Source: Galbula dea
Taxonomy: Eukaryota > Chordata > Aves > Piciformes > Galbulidae
Direction of reading: 5' to 3'
NCBI GenBank assembly: GCA_013399015.1
Contig: VWZX01010273.1
Location: 6,165,950-6,229,949, forward strand
Length of the DNA: 64,000 bases
In this document: one piece after another, positions 48,563 through 58,800 of the stretch
How positions within the stretch are numbered: position 1 is the stretch's first letter
How the letters are laid out: each line of letters opens with the position of its first letter
Translations under genes and position numbers: made by a program
The notes under the pieces: generated by a model
The model's input: only the letters and a program-made list of their open reading frames with translations
Database searches by the model: none
What the model was told of the DNA's origin: nothing

Positions 48563-51500
48563 TAATATTTATGCAATGATAACACCCTCAGAATGAGGTT
48601 GGGACTGGAGAGCTATCATCCTAGGTGCTGTACAAATACTGAAGGGACACCTCCAACCACAAATGAGCAGAAGACTTTGTTTTTCTATTTACCTGGGTCA
48701 AAACTGACACTGTCCCAGGTAAAAGGTAGAGTAATTAAAACTGACTTTTGCATTTTCTTTAACTAAAGCCATGTCTCTTCACATATGATTACTGAGGATC
48801 CTACAGGAGAATTTTACAGATGCCTTCTCTGAGCATCACTCTTGGAATGCTCAGCAGCTGACTCCCCAGTAGTCAGTCACACACTACTTTTCTCCTTCCT
48901 GCTTATCCTCAGGGATAGCTATTCTCCATTCCCATTTTAATTATGTTTTTCACATCTCTCACTGTCTGCACCAGACCTTAATCATCTTAGAGGACACTTC
49001 TCTAACTGAGAAACTCCAAGCCATAAATAAATGTAATAAAATCATATTTACTGTTAATATACTGCCCTCAGACTTTTATCAATTAATTACAAATAACACA
49101 GAACATAATAGATGTTGCAAGTTAATGACAGATTAATTATTTTTTGTCTGAGTACAGGAGTTGGTTTACAGGCATTGGTCTTTGAGAACTTGGAACATGT
49201 AACATTTATATCATTATGAACATCTGTCCCTAGTGTGGTCTGCAGAGAACCTGTGAAAGTTATTTCAGTTTGGATAAGCAACATGTATTTAAACTAACAA
49301 TAGATTAGCTGATTTTTCTCCTTGTTAAATAGATGCAATTCAGAGAAAAATATATAGTAAAATAAAAGGAAAAATAAGAAAAATAAAGCTTAAGCAGATT
49401 GAGTTCAGCTTTCTACTGTCCTAGGAAAACTGAACAAACCAGAGACCAACTGGACATTTTAATACCATCCAGTATCATTCTCAGGTGATTCTGTTATGGA
49501 ATAAGCTACCAGAGAAGGAACTAGAGACCATATACTTACAGTACCCAAATACTGGAAGCCCAAACACACTCCACATGCAAAAATTAATAATTAGGACAAT
49601 ATTCTGTCCCTTCAGTTCACAATAAGTAACACCACAACTGCTAAAACAATAAAGAAATTGTATTACATGCCAAGAAAACTTAGAATTACACAGCACCATT
49701 CCCAGACAAATTCTGGCTTCAAATAACTAGTTTAAATGGTATAATCCTACACACCAGTTTGCACATCTAAGAACCTCCTATTTTAAAGGAAACCATATCA
49801 TTGTAATCCAAAGCACTCTGTAATGCAAACTGGCCCTGATCTACATATGGAAATCTATCTTTATAATTGCCAGGACAGAATTCCTTTGAATCTTTCCCAT
49901 GCTGATTCTTGTCTGCTTTTTGGTGTTCTCATGGGGGAATACTCAGTCCCTGACCAGGGTTGAACACTCAGAAGCTGACCTTCCATATCCTTGCTGATTC
50001 TTCTTTACACCTGGTGCATCAAGTTCTTCATCCTAGGAGTCTTTTATTGCTTCTCCCATAACTACTTCTTGGCTGTTTTAAGAACATGTTCCCTTTTAAG
50101 GTTTGTGAGCATCCTGATGTGCAAGGGTGCACTGCTGCAGGTTTGTTTAATTTTCTCTTAACTGTGTGGCTTCATTAAAAGCAAACAAAAATCCAAGCCT
50201 GATTAAACCCAAAGGAAAATTTCCATTTGCTTCTCTGTCCTTTGGACTCTTTGGACTGAGCTCCCTGCAACTAATGGCACTTCTTTTTGTCATCCTCTTT
50301 TTGAGGAGGCTTACTTTGGAGGGTTAGTGTTGTCAAAAGAGGCTGATTCTGGACTATGACAATTTTGACCTTGTGCTTGCTGCATGCATTTTTCTCAACA
50401 CTGGTTTTTGAAAGCTGTTCAACCAAAACTGCATACTATTTCTTGTTTAATGGCAGAGCAAGCACATCATATGCAAAACCTGTGAGATGCCAGTCCCTGT
50501 TTACCTCCAGCAAAAAGAAATCACCTTTTCATCATCATTTCAACTTGATGCTTTGAACTGAGCAGCTGATGAAATGAATGTATTTAATGCTAATGGATTT
50601 AACTAACTAAGCAACCAGTGTGGTGTTTAGCCTTCTTAATATGTTTCTATATCAGATGTCACTAATGGAATTAAGTGGATTTAATTCTCTCTTGCTTAAA
50701 AGCTTTTATTTATAATAGGTTTTCTGGCTATTAATGTTGTAAATTTAAATTATAGTAATTAAGAAAGTTTACTTTAATGTCCCATGAGTTCTATTGCTGT
50801 TTTCAAGAATGGAACTACTTTTTGAAAGCTTCCCCACCCCCCATGCAAGGCAGTACAAGAACAAAACCTGATCAGACCCAATAACTACCCAGAAACTTTC
50901 TTTGTGTAATTAAGGCATGAAATAAATAAGATGAGAAAATAAGCTATCCAAACATATTACATGCCTATTAAATAAATACCACAGGACAACACTTTTCTGA
51001 AATTCAAAGGTCATCCAAGGCAGTGCAGAACACTTTTTCATCCTTTGTTTGGCAGATGCAAACAATCTGAGTGACTTATTAGAACTGGAAGAATTAAAGA
51101 GTCAAGAAATTGGCTGATAGAGAATAACACTACAACAGAGAAGCTGCAGGATTAGATCCCTAGGAAATTATTTAGGAATGTCAACATTTGTTGAAACCAA
51201 GCATTTATCAAAGGTAAACACATGTGCTCTTTAGAAAGATCTGATTCACAGAACATTTCTCTCTACATTGTCCTCAAAGGTACCTGCTCTTTCAAAGCAG
51301 CACGTGCAGTAGCTGATAACAGAAAGCAGACCAAAGAAAGCATCTTACCCCTCCACTCCTTATTCTTACTATGCTACAGAAACATCCAGGCTTTTTCTTA
51401 ATTTAACTGAAATACTCAAAAAAAAATGTTCTGCTGTGGCTAGGTTTAAAAATGAAAGTGAAATACATTTCCATCTGCTGATCTCTTCCAACCTCTTAAC

Positions 51501-52934
51501 ACAACATGAATCTTGACACCTGTGCTTGTGTGCCTTTCCACATCACTTCCTTTGCAACAACACCCCTGCATGAAAGGGAACATAGTTACCTTAATTTCTT
51601 CTCCTTAGTTTTTTCTTGGAAAAAAGAATCTCTCTCACTACAATCATTATATTTAGCAAGTGTTCCAAAAAGTTTATAGACTCCACTAAAATACAGTGGC
51701 AAAGAAACACACAGCTGAACTCTATCCTTAAAGCATTCACTACATCTAAGGAAACAGAGAATTCAGCTCAGAAATCCATATAAGCACACAAGCAATACTC
51801 TTTTTACCTGAGGAACACTGTTATGCAGGCATTTAAACCTTCTACTGTATAAGAAACAAGTGTTTAAGAGCTTAATACAAGAATTGTGGATGACAAAAAG
51901 GGCTACCTTAATTTTGTATGACCAGTGATGGCTCACTCCTGCTTCACAGCAGCCTCCCACCATCCATTCATGGAATCGCAGCAATAACAGCTTCTCAGCC
52001 CCTGCTATTTATTAGCCAGTAAACAGAGCTAACTCAGTGCCCATTAGCCAATTATCTTAACACACCAACCCAACAGCTAATTCTGCCACCAGCCAAGCAA
52101 ATGCCACAGCTCTCATTTCAACAGCAGCCAGCTGTAGATTTGCTACAGCATGTACTCACAGCTCTTGCTCTCACCTTTCATAACATCACAGAAAGAAAAA
52201 ACAGTTGACTTACTCTTGTGAACATCTTCTTACTAGTGGCACTATCTCCTCTGAGCACCATTTCTGTGTTTGTTTGGTGTGCAAAATGATGTCTTGAATT
52301 AAAGGCCCAGAAATAAGGTTATTAAGATTAATCTTTTGCCTATGTTCTTACTGCATCAGGGTTAGGAGCACAGAGATCTCCATGCAGCTTTTCCAATCTC
52401 CATAAGCTCTTGACATATTGAGTTCACCTGAGCATTACCAGCAGTTGCTCTTCCTGGTAGTTCCCTTCACTGGCAGCTTTAAGATCTGAACTCTCTTTTC
52501 ATAGAGGGAAAAACAGACAGATTTCAACAGTTTCCTAACCAGGCTTTGGCCCACATAGTGACTAACCAGAGAGGATGTTTCCTAAGTGAACTTGGATGGG
52601 AATATTTGTGATCAGTTTGGAGAAAGTAACAATGGACATTCTAGATAATTCATCTGAAATCAGTCCAACAAAGCAACAAGTGGGCAAACCCAGGGAAGGA
52701 AAACTAGAATTTGTATTTCTGAAGGATGTGACTTTGAGTTAATCTAAATAGCCTGTGGGTTAAAATGAAGCCAGTTATCTGTATCTTCCATTGCCCCCAG
52801 ATGCAGATTTCTTCCTTTACCATAACATCTCCAAAAGATAATATTTCATTATGTGCTTTCTGCTGCAATATGGTTATTTTTTGTGTGGTATCAGTGTGAG
52901 GTGAGCCAGATTTATCCTGGTTGTGGTGACCAGC
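48563..52934. other. Unannotated AT-rich DNA
   Basis: No gene is recognised. A canonical E-box CACGTG lies at 51301-51306. Stretches 49005-49110 (ataaatgtaataaaatcata, tatcaattaattacaaataa) and 50570-50790 (atttaatgctaatggattta, tataatagg, tatagtaattaag) are rich in TAAT cores and free of visible repeats, so they could be conserved elements. That is inference from texture. Confidence 0.5.
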
Positions 52935-53081
52935 ATGGGGGCCTGCCTTTCCCATACCATCAGCAGGACTCATTGCTGCATGCTGGAGAAGTCAGTCAAT
53001 GGCACAGCTCAGACACATCAGCGCTTTGTCCACAAAGTGCTGGAGAACAATCCTAACTCAAGAGATATTCTTGACTGTTAG
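52935..53081 (+). CDS. Candidate 48-codon small open frame (hypothetical)
   Basis: ATG at 52935 sits in a good vertebrate initiation context (A at -3, G at +4) and the frame ends at TAG, 53079-53081. The segment is visibly more GC-rich than its surroundings and uses G/C-ending codons (GCC, TGC, ATC, AGC, CTG, GAG, AAG, GTC, CAG, CGC, CAC, GTG). The N-terminus MGACLSHT fits the Met-Gly-X-X-X-Ser pattern for N-myristoylation with a neighbouring cysteine. A hydrophilic tail follows (FVHKVLENNPNSRD). The frame is also open upstream for some codons, and other frames overlap it (52853-53056 plus, 52704-52973 minus). I do not recognise the peptide. It could be a microprotein, an exon, a pseudogene scrap or chance. 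Confidence 0.18.
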   Translation: MGACLSHTISRTHCCMLEKSVNGTAQTHQRFVHKVLENNPNSRDILDC

Positions 53082-55659
53082 TTTTAAAGGATGCAGGTAC
53101 TGCTCAGTTTTGAAAGGCAGCCAAAACCCAGTGGGAGGTAAAGAGTGAGAATAACAGACTGGGGAAAATCAGTTATTAACAGATATAATTTAGTAAACAC
53201 ACACTTAACTATGGAGAACTCCTGTAGTGTGACTGATGGGTGGTAAGGGAGCATAGCAGAGCAGATTCTGTGGGCTGTGATGTGACACAAGATCTTGTTT
53301 TATTCACAGTTGCACAGGAGACTCTAAACCTTTTTTTTTTTTTTTGCACTGCTTCAAATAATTTGGCAATACCCTTGACATGGTTCAGTCTGTGAAGTCA
53401 GTTAGTTGTACAGGAACAAAGTGTTGGTATTGGTTGTCCTTATTTTCTGTAGATTGGAGTGTTTAATCAAACATAATGTCATGGTACTGCACTGGTTAAC
53501 CACATCAGGTAAAGCAGAGCATAAAATAAAGTCTAGGTTTGCATAACCTTTCTTTGCAGCAACAGTTTCAGAGATGATTACAGTGCTCTGCTTTTGGAAA
53601 GGGATAAGGAATTTATAGCCTAACAAATCTCCCTTCCCATAATTCCTGCTCCTTAATTCATCAGGAGCCTGGTGGCTCTTATCATCTCCCACACAGCACC
53701 ACAGGTCACACACAGGTAACAGCAGTTCCTCCCCGAGGAAGTTCTAACAGCATAACCCTCCAAAACACTCTGCCCTGCAGCCATCCAAGGGATTGAAAAG
53801 GGAGAAGGTATGCTGGTAGGGAGCAGATCTATTTGGTGGCTTCCAAGAGGAAAGTGTAAATGCTGATTTCTGTGTATGCAAAGAGCATTGTCAGAATTGG
53901 CTTTTAGGGAATGTGCTGCTGAATGTAACCAAGAGGATATCACACAGAGCAGTAAAGCTTACCATATGGCAAAAATCAGAAGATGCATGGGCTGTTCCCC
54001 CCAGAAGAAAAGAGCCTTTAGGCACAGGTAACAAAATAAACATGCAGCAAACCCAATTAGAAGCAGAAAGGAAAATGAGCTGTGGGTAAGTTAGAAGATG
54101 CTCAAGTATACACAGCAAGAAATCAAAGGAGCAAAATGAGTTATCAGTCACTACAGAACAGCAGATTTTAGCTTAGGAAAAAAAACAACAAAAAACACAC
54201 AAAGAACAATTTACTATAAAACAGAGGTTTTATTGACTTCCTAAATTAAAATCCTTTTCTCTGACAGCTCAAGAGATTTAAATGAAACAAAAAGAAATAA
54301 AGAAAAAAATACCTCAGGAAAAGGCCCATTTGTTTATTTAGTGTGTTTGTGGAAGCTTCTAATTTAAATGAGTTTCTCTGTCAGCTCTGTGGTAGCAATC
54401 TCCTCTTGGTATTCATCAAGCTAACAGTGAAAACACATGGCAAGGAAAACCTCTATGACTACAGTACTGCGATACTAAGGCTCATGGTAAACTATATATG
54501 CTATCCAATTACTAATGTCCCTGTATGGTTAGATGCCCAGGTCTCTTACATCAGTGCTTTCTGAAATGTTTGCACTCTTGGAAAACAATCAACATGATTG
54601 GATGCACTTGTATGCAAGACAAAATAGGTATATTCCCAAGGTTGAAGAATCTGTATCACAAATATGATTTTTTACTGATGCATCAACTCATTTCCCAAAT
54701 GCCACTGATGTAATAAATCTAAGAATATTGGGCAATGAACAGGCAAACGACTGATCAAGTAAGCATGCTCTTTTTCTGGTGAACACATGTATTTTTGCTG
54801 TAATATAATTGTCATGGACACCTATGCACACTACCACTGTTTTTAAGGGATTGGATTCAAAACTTTGTATTATTGTTACAGTAAACAAAGGTTTTTGCTT
54901 AGCACATTGTACACTAAGTTTATTTTATGTGTGGGAAAGGAAAATCTGAGCTTCACTGTTCTTATTTCACAAAGCCTTATTTAAGCAAGGAGGTGCCACC
55001 TCAGCTACACTATTCACCTATGTTCCTTTTAGAATGAGGAGAGGCAGACATCTCCAGCAGGTGAGCAATACCATCCAGTCTTTAAATGCTTGAGATGGGT
55101 GATACAGATTTCCCTCTGGAGCATCCTGTATCTCTCAATTGCCTGTAGAGAAGTCCTAGATTAACTAGCATAGAGTACTTTGGCACAGCTAATACTGTTT
55201 CTCTCATCTTTATTTACACAAGTCTGCAAGTCACAGTGCCTATCCCAAGTGTAATATTTTCATGACCAAGGGAAGTTCTGATGAGCTTTTGTCATTTCTT
55301 TTAAAAGCATCATGTTTGAAAACAACATGTCCCCTACTCTCACTAAATAAAATGTTTCCTCCTTAAGCCTTACTATTTATACTGTGAGTGAAATGATTTA
55401 AATATTGCAAAGCCCTCCTTTTACAGAAGTAGCTGTAATGAAGATTTTCAAAATGAAATAGACATCTAACAAATCTATTGGGGCCTCTATACTGCATTAA
55501 TTTTTCAGCAGGCTAGCATGTTAGTTATGCAACAGTATATTGATGATAATGCAAAATGCCTCAGTATGTAGGGAGTATAAATAGCAACCTACTAGCTTGT
55601 TCTCAGTAAAAAAACCCCACAAACCTGAAAGATATAAAGAACTCTAATACCTTTGCTTC
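53082..55659. other. Unannotated AT-rich DNA
   Basis: No gene is recognised. T15 lies at 53331-53345. Minus-strand frames at 53402-53713, 53653-53943 and 53891-54151 overlap one another in different frames and show no motif. The block 55380-55600 reads like a conserved non-coding element (see findings). Confidence 0.5.
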
Positions 55660-55661
55660 TG

Positions 55662-55696
<35 letters not shown>

Positions 55697-55698
55697 GT
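55660..55698 (+). repeat. (TG)n microsatellite
   Basis: Some 39 bases of TG dinucleotide are interrupted once by a ttt near 55676-55678, splitting it into about 8 and 11 units. It is the only substantial microsatellite in the window and probably length-polymorphic. Confidence 0.95.
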
Positions 55699-56654
55699 AG
55701 GTATAGCCTTGTTTTTCTAGTTATCTTCCTTTTTACTCTTCACCACCACAGACACATTCCTCACCAACCAGCACAAACAAAAAGCCAATCTGAGCAGTGA
55801 GATGTTCCAGGTTTCCTGGCTATGCTGCTGAACCAGACAAGTCTGTGTTCATAGCTGTGTGAAAATGCATTATATGCAGTTATGACTTCTCTAAAGTTAG
55901 CTGGAAATATATACAAGTTGTGTAATAAGCTAGAGCAGCAATTGGTGATGTGTTGCCTGCATCACAGACATGAGAAGACTTTCATCATGACTGCACTCAG
56001 ACTCTGTGTTCTGTAACATCCTGGGCCCATTGCAGTCTGGCACTTAGAGACAGCACATTCTTCCAACAGTAAATCTCAGGGAACAGCATTCAATTACACT
56101 TGATGCCTTTTCTTTACTATCACAAGAATCTGTACAAAACTGCTAGAATAGCAGAAAGGGAAATAACTGATGATAATTTTTTGAGCTGTAGACTGAAGTA
56201 GTTAGTTTTGTTAGAACACATATCTGTTTTCTAAAAACAAAAAAAACCAGCATTACTGCAGAGGGTGAGTAGAGGGTGGCAGGGAAGCATGACCATGAGA
56301 GCTCTAAAGACTAGGAACAGGCAAAGGACATTAAAAGAAAGTATGAAAAATAAAGACAGAGAATGACAGTAATGTAGTTGGCTTGAAAAAAAAACTAGTG
56401 AAAGTGCAAACAACATGATTTCAAAAGGACAAAAGCATCTGTCACATGAAAGCCAGCTAATGTTACACATCTTACTAACCTGATGTGAAAACAGTTGCTG
56501 CAGATCCCGCAGGGATGCTTTATTTCTGTTATTAGGAGACAAGTCAGATTTCCTAGTACTGCTTCCTCATCACTGATAGAAATGAATATTTTAACTTTGA
56601 ATTAGGAAGAAAGTTTGAAAGTATGCAATTTTATCACCATAACTTTTGGGGAGA
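55699..56654. other. Unannotated AT-rich DNA
   Basis: No gene is recognised. A 103-codon minus-strand frame (56231-56542) encodes a Leu/Phe/Cys-rich low-complexity peptide, the complement of a purine-rich stretch, and is treated as chance. Confidence 0.55.
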
Positions 56655-56722
56655 GAATAGGTCATGACCTCTTGAGGCCTCTTTCCACACTGGATCTATT
56701 AGCTATGATTCATGGTTCTTTC
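56655..56722 (+). mobile_element. CR1 LINE 3' tail remnant
   Basis: ataggtcatgacctcttgag, then gcctctttccacactggatc, then tattagctatgattcatggttc. This matches the last ~65 bases of CR1 (an actagatgacctcttgaggt, cccttccaacc pattern) with the terminal attctatg-type repeat degraded to ctatgattcatggttc. Only the tail is recognisable. The upstream part is either 5'-truncated or too diverged to call. Confidence 0.72.
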
Positions 56723-58273
56723 CTTAGCTATTTCTCCTTAAAGGAGGGCTATCAGTAACCCACTTAAGGGGTCCTGAACACTATCTCAACAACACAGCCC
56801 TTTGACAAGAGCTAAGGAATCATCTATTTACTCCCTGACCCAGCTCTGCCATGTTTCTTTCAGGATCTGTTCCTAACTCTACTTCCATTTCAGGCTTACC
56901 AGAGGTTTGGGGTTTTCTGTGGAAGAAGGATCTACAGGTGGTTGTCCCCTGAGGACACACAAGTGGTTATTTCAGTCTGCCAATTCTGTCCAGATTTATA
57001 AATCCTTATGTCTCCTTAAGGTTGATAAAAAATAAAACTGTTCCAAAACGTGTTGGCTCCAGTCTTCCTGAGAAAATCAAGCTTATTTCTACTAGACCAT
57101 GCATAATACCATCTTCAGAAACAAATTGGAAAGTTAATAGGAATGTGCAAATGTTAAACTGCATGTTGAGATGAGAAAAAAAAAGCTGATAAAATGGTCA
57201 GTGTGTAGCTGTCTTTTTGCTGGCTCAAATAAACCATAACTTCTTTATTATCTTGATAATTTTACTGTATTCTTAGAAAAATGGAATTCTTCTTGGCAAT
57301 GTGCAATTCAGTCATAATCATCCCATTTCATAAGCTCAGCAAGGCAGTATTTGAAGCTCCCAAGTAAGAAAAGGATTACACATTCACATAGATCATACTG
57401 CTCCATTTTCATCAGTCAAAATGATGAGAAAAGAAATGGTTAGACACCTATATATGGCTCATTGCATTTTTCTTTTCATTATGCTTTGAAGTTATCTATT
57501 GCAGTGCTTGTCACCCTCCCCAGGAGAAATTAAGAATATGTGCATTCATCATGCTCAGAGCTGGAAATCAAGAGAGAATAAATACAATGTCATGAAGAAA
57601 GCAGCAAACAGCTAAGAACATAAAAGGTGTTTATGTTCTTTCACAGAAGAGCTGGTAGTGCACTATTTGGATCCATTATCTTGTATAGTGTAATCAAATT
57701 CATTAGTACTGGAATAGTACACTGGCTACATGAAATGTCAACATTAAAAAACAAAGCTGTAATTAAGGAAAAAAGTGATTATCAGTAGCAAATCAAGTAC
57801 TTATCAGCATGGAAGTAAACTGAACACTCCAGAACTGAATTCTGGTTCTGTCACAAAATCAAAACTCAGGACACTACTGAGTCTCTACAACACAGGCTGT
57901 TTTGGAGTGGTTTTATACCAGGTGCCAAACCAACAGGATGCAGTGATCATGTTGCTATTTAGCTTATTGAATTAATCCACTTTAGAAAAGGCTGCTTCCA
58001 GGGCTGCTGGAGACTCAGAATCAAACACAGATCAAAAGCAGATGCAGAAGTCATCTTATTTCCTAGACACCAGCTGGAAGACTGTGGGAGAGAAAGAGGA
58101 TTTGGAATTGTAAGTTCCATATTTTGCTGAAGTTTTTTTGCACAGATTTGTACTGTTCTATAACTTTATACAGAAAATGTTTATTATTATTATTTCAAGG
58201 CTGTAGTAAAGTTCAGTAGAACTTAGGGACAAATAGCAGTTTTAATATCTAATGTATTCATGGGTTTTGTAAC
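56723..58273. other. Unannotated AT-rich DNA
   Basis: No gene, RNA or repeat is recognised in this stretch. Confidence 0.6.
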
Positions 58274-58310
58274 TGTCATTGTGTTCCTCAGAAGAACACA
58301 ATGGATGACA
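58274..58310. repeat. Imperfect inverted repeat (hairpin-capable)
   Basis: attgtgttc (58278-58286) pairs with gaacacaat (58294-58302) across a 7-base loop. After a four-base bulge on the right side, tgtc (58274-58277) pairs with gaca (58307-58310). That gives 13 pairs in 37 bases. It is shorter than a usual microRNA precursor. Confidence 0.6.
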
Positions 58311-58619
58311 TGGCCTGCAATTATTTTGAGTACTCTTTCAGAATAAAGAAATTAAAAAATATGTCCTTTTATATTGCAGTTCCAGTTTAAATATGATTGT
58401 TGCTAGTGTCTCCTTCCATCAGCTGCAGTCAACATTTGGGTATTGTGTATTTACTGCTCCTGTACATGCCTTGCTTCCTCTCAAGGAGGAATGTAGCCCA
58501 TGGAATACTTACTTGGCAATGTAAGGAAGGATTTGCTGAAATAAATACCAGTTCTCTTGTCTCCATACAGCTTGTCTCCTTACCACAGCTAATACAGAAC
58601 AGTGGAATACATTGACTTC
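58311..58619. other. Unannotated spacer
   Basis: No gene is recognised. Overlapping frames on the two strands (58397-58615 plus, 58509-58706 minus) show no motif. Confidence 0.55.
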
Positions 58620-58800
58620 ACTTGCACTCGACAAAATACAAATATATATGATTATGTTTGAGTCTATTATGCTGCTAATCAGCATATTCAAGATGGCTGT
58701 GTGCACATTTTAATGAACTCCCATTTATTATGTATGTGCATGAGCTGTATTATGTCAATAGATTGCCTAATTGTGTAGGCAGGAACTAATCTTCCCTGTT
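58620..58800. promoter_or_regulatory. Candidate conserved non-coding element
   Basis: This block is repeat-free and AT-rich but not low-complexity. It holds an inverted repeat tatgctg-ctaat-cagcata (about 58667-58685), several TAAT/ATTA cores, ttttaatgaactcccattta, a tatgtatgtgcatgagctgt stretch and ttgcctaattgtgtaggc. It resembles the texture of deeply conserved vertebrate enhancers. The motif words are seen. Conservation and function are inference. Confidence 0.27.

Noticed and set aside
53402..54151. Three overlapping minus-strand frames of 86-103 codons
   Set aside because: They lie in different frames relative to each other, show no homology that I recognise, and could be joined only by assuming frameshifts with no evidence of a parent gene.
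56231..56542. 103-codon minus-strand frame rich in Leu, Phe, Ser
   Set aside because: It is the complement of a purine-rich stretch. A low-complexity hydrophobic product of that kind is a composition artefact.
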